Below, piece by piece: positions 9,710 through 18,133 of a DNA stretch of 64,000 nt. The stretch lies in NCBI RefSeq assembly GCF_900099695.1, contig NZ_FNCY01000015.1, positions 1-64,000 of the forward strand, in the 5' to 3' direction. Position 1 is the stretch's first letter. Every line of letters starts with the position of its first letter. The notes beneath the pieces were generated by a model. That model worked only from the letters and a program-made list of their open reading frames with translations. It did no database searches and was not told the origin of the DNA. This stretch comes from Propionivibrio dicarboxylicus. Lineage in GTDB: Bacteria; Pseudomonadota; Gammaproteobacteria; Burkholderiales; Rhodocyclaceae. Position numbers and translations under genes: made by a program.

Positions 9710-11623
9710 TCAGCCTGCACTTTCAGGAGGGGCCGCGGATGGTTCACGCAAATCCGGCATCAGGTTTTCCTTGATGGCAAAGCGTGTCAATGCCGAAATG
9801 CTATGCATGCCCAAGGTTTTCATCAACGCCCGCCGGTGCGAGACCACCGTGGCCGTGGCCACATCGATGATGCTGGCGATTTCAGACGAGGTTTTTCCCG
9901 CCGCAATCAAGGGCAATATCTGCCGCTGACGTCGCGTCAGGCGATCGAGATCGGGCGAGCCTCGATTGGCTGTCGCAGCCGATTCCTCGGGGAGCCTGAC
10001 GACATCGCGCAGGATCATTTCAATCTGCCGCAACATGTTCGCCGACTGGGTCAAGGCGCTCTTTTGCAGGCTGATATCCGAGGTTGCACCCAGCGCCATC
10101 AGCGGATTTCCATATTCATCCCGGGAGATGATTCTTCCGCGCGAATACAGCCAGACCCAGTGACCGAAGCGATGGCGAATGCGAAATTCGTTCACGAAAT
10201 GACTGGTTTCGCCATTGTCGTGGGCCTGTGCCGCCGCTTCGTACTGCGGCAAATCCTCCGGATGAATCAACCGTCTGAATTCCTTGACGGAAATCAGCGT
10301 TTCTTTTTCATCGAAGCCCAGCACCTGGCTGAGCCTTGGATCGAGTCGGAACTCCGCCGTCGCAAACATCAGCTCCCACAACCCGGCCCCGGCACAACAC
10401 AGGCCCAGGTCAAGACGCTCCTTCGCCTCGATCACGCTGTTTCGGGCGTCGGCCAGGGTCTGTTCCTTTTGCTTGTGTTCCGAAATATCCTGCAGGACCC
10501 CGATGCCGTGCAAGGGCGCGCCGGTTGGATCGAACTGCGTGACCTTGCCAAGCACCTTGATCCAGACCCAATGGCCTTTGGCATGCCGGACACGATACTC
10601 CCTGCCGAAATCGCTATTGCTTGCGCTCAGATTGAACTGCTGAAACCCGAGGCGGTCTTCCGGATGAATAAGCGATTGCCATAAATCGAATTCGAATACC
10701 TGATCCCGCTGGTCGAAGCCGACGAGCCGCGCCGCGCGGCTATCCAGACGTAACAAGCCGGTCGCATAATCGCGCTCGAACAGGCCGATCTCGGCGGCAT
10801 TCAAGGCCAGTGCCAGTTTGGCCGCGGTCGTCTGCTGCAGATGCTGCGCCCGGACCAAGGCACTCTCGTTCTCCTGCCGCTCGCTGATGTCGATGCAGAA
10901 TCCCGCCATGTATTCGGGTTCGCCGGAGTCGCCATACACGGTCTCGCCATACCCCTCGATCCATCGAATCTCGCCATCCGGACGCACGATGCGGTGTCGG
11001 GTAAACAGCGGCTTCCCGGTCTTGCGTGACTCCGCAATCTTTTCCCTTGCCGAACCGAGATCTTCAGCCGGAATGGTCGAGCACCAGCTCTCCCTGCTCG
11101 CGCTATGCTTCGAAGGATCGAGACCGTACAGCTTGAAAAATTGGTCCGACCAGAAAAATGTGTCGGTCGAAAAATCCCAGTACCAAGCGCCCGCCCGGGA
11201 GGCCTTTTCGGCAAGCGTCAGCAGTTTGTGCGTTCGACGCAGATCCTCGTCCTGCTGCTTGTGCTCGGTGACGTCGATCATGTACGAGGACACGCCGCCG
11301 AGTTTATTCTGGAAGCATCGGACGAAATACCAGGCGCCCCAGCGCGGAAAAAGATGACTCTGGCACATTTGGGCCTGACCCGCCGCGGCCGCCCGATAGG
11401 CCGCTTCGACCGGCGTCCCGACCAGTTCGGGGAACACCTCCCAAACGCACTTGCCAAGGAAAGTCGCTGCCGGCCCGCCCAGCATCTCTTCCGCTCTCTT
11501 GTTCAGGAAGACGAAGCGCCACTGTGCGTCATAGATGACGAAGCCATCGCCGATATTGTCGAGAATGTCTTTGAGCAAATCGCCGTCAACCGGCGTCGAT
11601 TTGCGTTTCGCACTTGATTTCAT
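9710..11623 (-). CDS. Four-PAS sensor fused to LuxR-type HTH, transcriptional regulator
   Basis: A 637-residue one-component regulator from ATG 11623; a GTG at 11677 would add 18 residues and neither start has a good ribosome site. Four PAS/PAC modules follow one another to about residue 530, ending in the typical PAC phrases YMIDVTEHK, FCIDISERQ, GVLQDISEHK and GATSDISLQ. A C-terminal LuxR/FixJ-type helix-turn-helix follows (LTRRQRQILPLIAAGKTSSEIA). There is no kinase, GGDEF or membrane segment, so the sensing PAS stack acts directly on DNA binding. It lies next to an alcohol dehydrogenase gene on the same strand, a plausible but unproven target. Confidence 0.85.
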   Translation of the reverse strand: MKSSAKRKSTPVDGDLLKDILDNIGDGFVIYDAQWRFVFLNKRAEEMLGGPAATFLGKCVWEVFPELVGTPVEAAYRAAAAGQAQMCQSHLFPRWGAWYFVRCFQNKLGGVSSYMIDVTEHKQQDEDLRRTHKLLTLAEKASRAGAWYWDFSTDTFFWSDQFFKLYGLDPSKHSASRESWCSTIPAEDLGSAREKIAESRKTGKPLFTRHRIVRPDGEIRWIEGYGETVYGDSGEPEYMAGFCIDISERQENESALVRAQHLQQTTAAKLALALNAAEIGLFERDYATGLLRLDSRAARLVGFDQRDQVFEFDLWQSLIHPEDRLGFQQFNLSASNSDFGREYRVRHAKGHWVWIKVLGKVTQFDPTGAPLHGIGVLQDISEHKQKEQTLADARNSVIEAKERLDLGLCCAGAGLWELMFATAEFRLDPRLSQVLGFDEKETLISVKEFRRLIHPEDLPQYEAAAQAHDNGETSHFVNEFRIRHRFGHWVWLYSRGRIISRDEYGNPLMALGATSDISLQKSALTQSANMLRQIEMILRDVVRLPEESAATANRGSPDLDRLTRRQRQILPLIAAGKTSSEIASIIDVATATVVSHRRALMKTLGMHSISALTRFAIKENLMPDLREPSAAPPESAG

Positions 11624-12033
11624 GATGGACACAATGCCGAACTCATTCGTAATGAAAACGCCAGGGACACACCCCACGACAACACGCTTCAGGCATCAAC
11701 GGAGGTGTCGTTCCGGTGCAAGGGTCACTACCATCCCACTCGAATCGAATGAATTCGGGAAGTCGACGAAACACGAAACTCCAGCAGCCATTTCTTTCGT
11801 TATTTTATGACGTAGCAAGATAGTTACGGGCGCTACTGTAGATCATTCCATACGCTTAGATAAATCCCCCAAACAGAGTAGTCATCACACCATACCATGG
11901 TAATTTTCGAAAACTTGCCCATAACACGGGGGCACACGCGCTAACGCTACCACGCGTGATCGACCTGTCATGGGCTACTCGCATGACGGTCGAGCCGACT
12001 GGCGCGCCGACCCGACTGTCTTGCCCGGGCCGA
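11624..12033. other. Gene-free 410 bp with hairpins
   Basis: Region between the alcohol dehydrogenase stop and the PAS-LuxR start, both on the minus strand. An imperfect hairpin pairs 11961-11972 with 11982-11992 (CGACC, GTCATG arms, one bulge) and may end the dehydrogenase transcript, although no T-run follows. TACCATGGTA is a perfect 10-bp palindrome near 11895. The stretch around 11800-11910 is AT-rich and probably carries the promoter of the PAS-LuxR gene. Confidence 0.45.
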
Positions 12034-13215
12034 TCAGGAATAGGCGGCGCTCAGGATGTCGACGGTTTCGTCGAACGACAAACGGTACCGGTCGAGATCG
12101 AACAAGCCGCCCATCGTCTCGCGCGCATTGCGCGCAAGCGTCGGCAACTCTTCACGACGAATGCCGAATTCCGACATCTTCAGGTTCGCCAGTCCGCACT
12201 CGGCGATGAGTTTCCCGAGCGCCACGAGGAAAGCCTGCGGCCGCTCGCTTTCGGGCAGCGCATCGACGTCCTGGCCCATCGCCCGGGCCATGTTTTCGTA
12301 CAAGGCGCCGGGAATCTTGCCAAGGAAAAAGCCGAAATACGCCTTCGACAACATGGTCAGGCCGGCGCCGTGCGGCAGTTCGGGGTGATAGGCGCTCATG
12401 GCGTGCTCGATCGAGTGCTCCGAGGTGCAGCAGGAGGTCGTTTCGACCAGCCCGGAGAGCGTATTGGCAAAGGCCACCTGCGCGCGCGCCGCGACGTTGC
12501 TGCCGTCGTTCACGGCTAGCGGCAGCCATTTGGCCAGAAGCTCGATGCTCTTGAGCGCATAAAGATCGCTGATCGGCGAGGCACAGGCGGCGATATAGCC
12601 TTCGGCGGCGTGGAAAAACGCATCCATGCCCTGGTATGCCGTCAGCTTCGGCGGCACCGACAGCATCAGTTCGGGATCGACGATCGAAAGCGTCGGGAAG
12701 GTATCGTCGAAGCCGAAGCCGATCTTCTCGTTGCTTTCTTCCTTGGTGATCACCGACCAGGGGTCGGCTTCGGTGCCGGTACCGGCCGTCGTCGTGATGG
12801 CGACGATCGGCAGGGCGCGGTTAGGAATCGGCTGCGCCTTGCCCGAGCCGCCGCCGATGTAATCCCAGAGATCGCCGGGATTGGCGGCCATGACGGCGAT
12901 CGCCTTCGCCGAATCGAGACTGCTGCCGCCGCCCAGGCCGATGACAAAATCACAGCCCTCGGCCCGTGCGATGGCCGCGGCTTCCATGACATGCGACTTG
13001 ATCGGATTGGGCTGGACCTTGTCGAACACGACGCTCTTGACGCCTTGTTGCCCAAGCAGATCGGTGACCTGCCCCAGGTAGCCCTGTTTCCTCATCGAGG
13101 GGCCGGCCGAGATGACGATCAGCGCCTTGCAGCCGGGAAGTTTCACCTCGCCGAGTTTCTTCAACGATCCGGCGCCGAAAAAGACGCGCGTCGGCATGTA
13201 ATAGCTGAATTGCAT
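12034..13215 (-). CDS. Iron-containing (group III) alcohol dehydrogenase
   Basis: NAD(P)-dependent metal alcohol dehydrogenase of 393 residues, cytoplasmic. The nucleotide-binding GLGGGSSLDSAKA is at about 92-104. Metal ligands are D and H in MDAFFHAAEGYI (about 198) and the histidines of SEHSIEHAMSAYHPELPHGAG (in pieces, about 266-285). Length is normal for the family. AAAGGAG lies 6 nt before the ATG. The substrate range (butanol, 1,3-propanediol, methanol or lactaldehyde-type) cannot be fixed from motifs. An SDR gene lies upstream on the same strand with 176 bp between, so the two may share a role in alcohol or aldehyde metabolism. Confidence 0.88.
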   Translation of the reverse strand: MQFSYYMPTRVFFGAGSLKKLGEVKLPGCKALIVISAGPSMRKQGYLGQVTDLLGQQGVKSVVFDKVQPNPIKSHVMEAAAIARAEGCDFVIGLGGGSSLDSAKAIAVMAANPGDLWDYIGGGSGKAQPIPNRALPIVAITTTAGTGTEADPWSVITKEESNEKIGFGFDDTFPTLSIVDPELMLSVPPKLTAYQGMDAFFHAAEGYIAACASPISDLYALKSIELLAKWLPLAVNDGSNVAARAQVAFANTLSGLVETTSCCTSEHSIEHAMSAYHPELPHGAGLTMLSKAYFGFFLGKIPGALYENMARAMGQDVDALPESERPQAFLVALGKLIAECGLANLKMSEFGIRREELPTLARNARETMGGLFDLDRYRLSFDETVDILSAAYS

Positions 13216-13391
13216 GTATTTCTCCTTTTTTTATTCGAAAATTGCAGTCCCACGAAACCGAACTCATGCCATTGCGACACGCCGAAGAGACACGCGAGCG
13301 TCATGGTTCGCGCTGGCGCAACGCATCGCTGCGAACAGCGCCAACCACGACAGGATAGACCAGGCGCAACTCCGGCGTGGATCGCAGCGAC

Positions 13392-14135
13392 TTAGAACTC
13401 CTGCACCGTCGGACGCAGCACGATCTCGTTAATATCGACGTCGGCCGGCTGCTCGATGGCATAGGCAATGGCGCGGGCGATGGCGTCCGCCGGAATGGCG
13501 ATCTTGTAGAAATCCTTCACGAACGCGGCGCTCTGCGCGTGTGCGCTGCCGTGCTTGAGTTCGGAATCGATGGCGCCCGGCTCGATCGTCGTCGTCCGGA
13601 TCGCCCCGCCGACTTCATGACGAAGGCCTTCCGAGATCGCCCGCACCGCGAACTTCGTGCCGCTATACACGGTGCCGCCCGGGCTGAAGACCTTGAGGCC
13701 GGCAACCGATGCGATATTGATGAAATGGCCGCTGCCCTGCTTCTGGAAAACCGGGAGCGCGGCGGCGATGCCGTAAAGTACGCCCTTGATATTGATATCG
13801 ATCATGCGGTCCCATTCCTCAACCCGGGTTTCGGACAGCGGCGCAATCGCCATCAGGCCGGCATTATTCACCAGCACATCGACGCGACCGAATCTGCGGA
13901 TGGCTGTGTCGACCAGGGCATTGACCTCTTTCGGGCAGGTGACGTCGGTTTGAGCGATTTCGGCGTTTCCACCGGCGGCACGAATGTCATTGGCTATGGC
14001 CTCCAGCCGGTCGAGACGACGGGCGCCGAGCACCACCGAGGCGCCCAGCGACGCCAGATGACGTGCTGTGGCTTCTCCCAGCCCGCTGCTGGCACCGGTG
14101 ATGACAACGACTTTTCCTTCAATATTCCTGCTCAT
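13392..14135 (-). CDS. Classical short-chain dehydrogenase/reductase
   Basis: SDR-family oxidoreductase of 247 residues. It has TGASSGLG for cofactor binding (residues 14-21), NNAG (about 89-92), catalytic Ser in NIASVAG and the YSGTK Tyr-Lys pair (about 154-158). Arg-Arg after the second strand (GARRLDR) favours NADP. It is divergently transcribed from a LysR regulator, with a perfect inverted repeat between them, which is the classic layout of a LysR regulator and its target. The substrate is unknown. Confidence 0.88.
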   Translation of the reverse strand: MSRNIEGKVVVITGASSGLGEATARHLASLGASVVLGARRLDRLEAIANDIRAAGGNAEIAQTDVTCPKEVNALVDTAIRRFGRVDVLVNNAGLMAIAPLSETRVEEWDRMIDINIKGVLYGIAAALPVFQKQGSGHFINIASVAGLKVFSPGGTVYSGTKFAVRAISEGLRHEVGGAIRTTTIEPGAIDSELKHGSAHAQSAAFVKDFYKIAIPADAIARAIAYAIEQPADVDINEIVLRPTVQEF

Positions 14136-14229
14136 GCATTTCTCCTATGGATGGGGCAGGCCGAACGGCCTTACAGGCGGGAGTATGGGGACGGCACTGC
14201 TCGAAATAAATGGAAGTAGTATGCTTTCA

Positions 14230-14250
14230 CAATTCCAATTTATGGAATTG
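14230..14250. promoter_or_regulatory. Perfect inverted repeat, probable LysR operator
   Basis: CAATTCC (14230-14236) and GGAATTG (14244-14250) are perfect inverted arms around a 7-bp AT spacer. The site lies in the 125-bp gap between the SDR and LysR genes, ending 10 bp before the LysR start codon. LysR-type regulators bind dyads of this size, so an operator for autorepression and SDR control is likely. Confidence 0.6.
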
Positions 14251-14260
14251 TGGAGAACGC

Positions 14261-15193
14261 ATGCTGAACCGACTGGAAATGCTCAGGATCTTCTGCACGG
14301 CGGCCGAGACGGGAAGTTTCAAGGGTGCCGCCGCCAAGCTCGGGACCTCGCCGCAGGCGGTCACACGGGCGATTCAGGAACTGGAAGCCTTGCAAGGCGA
14401 GTTGCTGTTTCATCGCAACACCCGCGGCATTCGCATCACGGCGTTCGGCGAACAACTGGCGCGCCGCGCCCGCGAGGGGGTTCAGCAGATCGATGTCCTC
14501 TTCGCCCAGGAAAGCGCGCCGAGCGAGGCCGATCTGCAAGGCGTCGTCAGTCTGACGGCTCCGAATGCCTTCGGCCGCCATCACCTGATGCCCATTCTGA
14601 CCCGGATCGCCAAAGACCATCCCCAGATCGCCTTCAACCTGCGTTTCAATGACCAGCGTCTGGATGTGGTCGACGAAAAAATCGACATCGGCCTGCGCAT
14701 GGGATTCATCCGCGACAACCGCTTCGTTGTCCGGCCGGTCGCGAAGATGCCCTTCTGCGTCGTCGCCGCGCCGGAATTACTGGCCCGTCAGGGGGTACCG
14801 AGCGCCATCGAGGATCTGGATCGTTTCCCCTTGTCGGCCATGCACGACCGTACCACCGGTCGTCTGTGGCCATGGTTCTTCAAAGCGGGACAGCAACTGA
14901 CGCCGCAACGTCCGGCCTTTGTCTGCGACGATGCGGAAGTCGAGTGTTCGGCGCTGCTGGCGGGAATCGCCATCGGTCAGGTCCCGGGATTCATGGCCAT
15001 GCCCCATATCGCCGCCGGACGTCTGGTGGAAGTCCTGCAACGCTTCGCGCCAGACCCCTGGGATCTCTATATCTACCGCCCCCAGCGCACCCCCACGCCG
15101 GCCCGGATCCGCCTCGTTTTCGACACACTGACGCAGGCGCTGTCCGTCGATCAAATTCCCGAAGACAAGGCCCGCTGGCGGGATTGGACTTGA
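14261..15193 (+). CDS. LysR-family transcriptional regulator (divergent to SDR)
   Basis: Regulator of 310 residues from ATG 14261 with GGAG 5 nt upstream; an earlier in-frame ATG at 14210 would run translation through the operator and is unlikely. The N-terminal winged HTH is at residues 1-60 (FKGAAAKLGTSPQAVTRAIQ), followed by a periplasmic-binding-protein-like effector domain. It most likely controls the divergent SDR gene and itself. The effector is unknown. Confidence 0.88.
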   Translation: MLNRLEMLRIFCTAAETGSFKGAAAKLGTSPQAVTRAIQELEALQGELLFHRNTRGIRITAFGEQLARRAREGVQQIDVLFAQESAPSEADLQGVVSLTAPNAFGRHHLMPILTRIAKDHPQIAFNLRFNDQRLDVVDEKIDIGLRMGFIRDNRFVVRPVAKMPFCVVAAPELLARQGVPSAIEDLDRFPLSAMHDRTTGRLWPWFFKAGQQLTPQRPAFVCDDAEVECSALLAGIAIGQVPGFMAMPHIAAGRLVEVLQRFAPDPWDLYIYRPQRTPTPARIRLVFDTLTQALSVDQIPEDKARWRDWT

Positions 15194-15248
15194 TGTGAGC
15201 GCAACCGATGGCCCGGCATCACTGTGACGACCGGGCCATGACACTTAT

Positions 15249-15299
15249 GAGCCTATCTCGATAGGGCTCGTGGGCCGCGAGCCCTACCGAAATAGGCTC
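15249..15299. repeat. 51-bp near-perfect inverted repeat, short form of the 30.5-kb element
   Basis: Arms of 22 bp (15249-15270 and 15278-15299) pair with two mismatches around a 7-bp loop. The arm GAGCCTATnTCGnTAGGG matches the terminal arms of the 267-bp element at 30522-30788. It sits between two convergent genes (LysR and a chemoreceptor) and begins 55 bp after the LysR stop. It may act as a bidirectional terminator, but no T-run follows; recurrence in the window argues for a dispersed repeat family. Confidence 0.85.
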
Positions 15300-15304
15300 T
15301 AAAT

Positions 15305-16915
15305 CTACAGGCGATAGGCAGCGACGACCGCTTCGACCTTGCCGGCGACCTCGTCGAGATTCATTGCCAATGCGGCGCTGTTCTGGGCGGCCGCGCTGGA
15401 CTCTTCGGCCATGTGCGCGATGTTCTCGACGCCGCTGGAGATCGTGTTGCTGGTCTGGCTTTGTTCCCGGATCGCCGCCGCAATTTCTTCGACCATCGCG
15501 ACCGACTTCCGGCTCGCTTCGCTGATCCGGCGCACGGCAACGCTCGCGTCGTCAGCGCGCGCGACGCCCGAAGCGACCATCGCAACGGCGGCTTCCATAC
15601 TCGCCGACGCCCCTCTGGAGACCATCCGGATCGAATCTATCGTTGCCGCAATTTCCCGTGTCGATGTTGAAGTCCGCTCTGCCAACTTGCGCACTTCGTC
15701 GGCAACCACCGCAAAACCACGTCCCTGCTCGCCAGCGCGCGCCGCCTCGATCGCTGCATTGAGCGCCAGGAGATTGGTCTGTTCGGCCACCTCCCTGATG
15801 ACCGCCACGATCGATGATATCTGCTCGCTGCTCGCTTCGAGCTCGCTGATGCGATGCGACGCCTGATCGACCGATGCGGCAATCTGCTTGATATTATCGA
15901 CCGTTTGCGCAATGACGGCTTCACCCTCGGCAGCGTACGTGCCTGATTCGGTCGACAAGGCATGCGCCTCAACCGAACGATCGCTGACGTGCGAAATGCT
16001 GACCGTCATCTGCTCGACGCTCGCCGCCATATCGGCGGCAGAATCTCTTTGTTGCGAGGAGGCGCCGGCGACCTGTGTCGAAGCCTGAGCCAAGTGGTTC
16101 GACGCCTCGGAAACGCGCCGCGTATTCTCCGAAATTACCGACAGGCTGGCTCGGAGTCGGTCCACCAATCGGTTGAGCGCGACGGAGACGGAAGCGATCT
16201 CGTCCTTGCCGATCACCTCGGCACGCGTTGTGAAGTCCAGATTACCCTCGATTTGGGCGATCGCGACCTGTACCGAATTCAACGAACGATTGACGCCGCG
16301 GGTCACCAGCAGGCTGACCGCACCGACCACAATGGATCCGGCCAAGGTAATCGCGAGCATCAGCATATTGCCCTGGCGCGACGTATCCTCGGCCTCCTTG
16401 GCCTGGCTACCCGTCAATGAGATATTGAGTTCGATGTGTTCGTTGACGAGTTTGGAAAGGATGTTGCGCTGTTCCGCCATGTTTTTGGTTTCGGCATAGG
16501 CGCTGGCCTTGTCGCCACTGCGCGACAGGCCGAGCACGCTCGGCAGGAAGCCCAGGTACTTGGCCGCGGCGGACTTCTCCGCCTCGAGCATTTCCCGACC
16601 TTTAGGCGTACGGACATACTTCCCATACTCCTCGAGACCAGCCTTCAACTCCGTCGCAGCGGCTTCGATGGCCTTCTCGTGTTCCGCCATCGCTTCCTTC
16701 TGTGTGCTGTTGAGGTGGCGGTAGAGACTCAGCCCGACGTCCTGCTGCGCCGACTTGATCCGGTACATGGTTTGTACGGCCGGCAAGGCCTTGCCGTTGG
16801 TGTACTCGAGCGCCTGCCCGTTCTGCTGGGCGACGTAACGCCCTAGCAGTCCGATCATCGCCAGAGTAGCCATCGAAAAAGCCGCCATGAGCTTCAGCTT
16901 GAGTGCGATATTCAT
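15305..16915 (-). CDS. Methyl-accepting chemotaxis protein, four-helix-bundle sensor
   Basis: Chemoreceptor of 536 residues. TM1 is at about 8-28, a 4HB_MCP-type helical periplasmic domain spans about 30-185, TM2 is at 187-208, then HAMP and the signalling domain with [20 protein letters not shown] around residue 380. The sensor contrasts with the Cache domains of the two receptors at 4-8 kb. GGGGGGGAAA precedes the ATG. The C-terminus ends VVAAYRL with no CheR-binding pentapeptide. A possible sigma-54 site lies about 90 bp upstream. Confidence 0.92.
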   Translation of the reverse strand: MNIALKLKLMAAFSMATLAMIGLLGRYVAQQNGQALEYTNGKALPAVQTMYRIKSAQQDVGLSLYRHLNSTQKEAMAEHEKAIEAAATELKAGLEEYGKYVRTPKGREMLEAEKSAAAKYLGFLPSVLGLSRSGDKASAYAETKNMAEQRNILSKLVNEHIELNISLTGSQAKEAEDTSRQGNMLMLAITLAGSIVVGAVSLLVTRGVNRSLNSVQVAIAQIEGNLDFTTRAEVIGKDEIASVSVALNRLVDRLRASLSVISENTRRVSEASNHLAQASTQVAGASSQQRDSAADMAASVEQMTVSISHVSDRSVEAHALSTESGTYAAEGEAVIAQTVDNIKQIAASVDQASHRISELEASSEQISSIVAVIREVAEQTNLLALNAAIEAARAGEQGRGFAVVADEVRKLAERTSTSTREIAATIDSIRMVSRGASASMEAAVAMVASGVARADDASVAVRRISEASRKSVAMVEEIAAAIREQSQTSNTISSGVENIAHMAEESSAAAQNSAALAMNLDEVAGKVEAVVAAYRL

Positions 16916-17001
16916 TTTCCCCCCCAGAGGATGTCCCCACTTCGCGTGGAGATTATTTTCATGTATGTGATAAGCACATTCGCGTCATGTCATCGACAAG
17001 T

Positions 17002-17017
17002 AACAATCCCCATGCCA
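17002..17017 (-). promoter_or_regulatory. Candidate sigma-54 promoter for the 4HB chemoreceptor
   Basis: Reading on the minus strand, TGGCATG is followed after 4 nt by TTGTT, close to the consensus TGGCACG-N4-TTGCW with one mismatch in each half. It lies about 87 bp before the chemoreceptor start. The -12 GC is changed to GT, which usually weakens the site, so this is only a candidate. Confidence 0.35.
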
Positions 17018-18133
17018 TAAAAATGGCGCAGGGTGTTCGTCGAATTTGACGTCGAGTGTGATACCCCCAAAAAAACATCAATTTTATTGTTATGGACTAT
17101 TACATGTACTACAGAACACCTGCTTCCGCCGGTTCATCAACACCGGCGAGAACCTGCCTGAGTCATATTGTTATGCAAAACGCGGAAGCGAATGTGCATC
17201 GTTTTCCACCAAGGCAGAATTCATATTAGTGCAAGGTTACTGATTTGTCGCTACATCAAACCACAATCGCGTATTTTTTCCGGGTATCTGCCACCCGATC
17301 GCTCACCGATACGGAACCGGGACACGCGGGCCAATGCGCCGAACCACGAATACCACCGGTGTAATCGCCTCCAAGCAACATCGACTCGGGTAACGAGAGT
17401 CGGCCCGCTTCGCTGCATACGGCAAGGCCAATGCCCACGGCCTGGTTGCTCACGGCCAGGGAAATCTGCCGTTCGGAACAGCCGAGACTCGCAAGCGCGG
17501 CAGCCGTCGTATTGGGACAAGCCGTTGGCGAAGCGGGCTGGGCGGTCAGCGGCGAACTCGTCGATCCAAGCACCGTATCAGCCGCATCGGCGATCGCCGG
17601 AGTGCCATCGGCGCCACACTACTGCATGTCACGCAGGCACCGGACCCATCGAGGGCGTTCCCGGCGAAGAACCAGCTGTCATCGAATCCATTCGGGCACC
17701 ATACCCGAGGCACATACACCGGACGTCATAATCTTCCAGTCATAACATGCCAAGAAATTGCAAACCGCCGTCCAGTCGTGAAGCTGTCCCGCACGCCGCA
17801 CCGGGCGCCTGCAATTTACAAGGCATTTCGGGGCGGCAGAGCGGTCCGGCACAGACATCCGGCAATTCCGCCGGCGTTCCGGACGCCCCGCCGCCGGGTA
17901 CTGTTGCATTTCAGCCATACCCGGCCCGATGATGACGCGCGCTGAAACAACTTCGCGGCGCCAGCAGCGTTATGATGCGGGGTCCTCAAAAGCTGTCTCG
18001 AAACAGTGCCGAGCGCAGCAAACGGCGCGGAGGATGAAACCGCAACCGCATTACGGCAGGGAACTGGCACCGCGCAAAGCCCAAGGGCAAGCGCAGTAAA
18101 TATTGAAACGGCTTCTTCGTTCGGAGCTTCACT
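17018..18133. other. 1.1-kb region without a recognised gene
   Basis: The longest gene-poor stretch of the window. It begins AT-rich near the chemoreceptor promoter and becomes GC-rich toward the RND operon. A 105-residue minus-strand frame (17256-17573) and several plus-strand frames are open, but none has a ribosome site, recognisable motif or codon pattern like its neighbours. It could be decayed coding DNA plus the regulatory region of the efflux operon. No regulator gene accompanies the operon here. Confidence 0.5.

Noticed and set aside
17256-17573. 105-residue minus-strand frame in the gene-poor region
   Set aside because: No start signal, no recognisable motif, and neighbouring frames are equally open.
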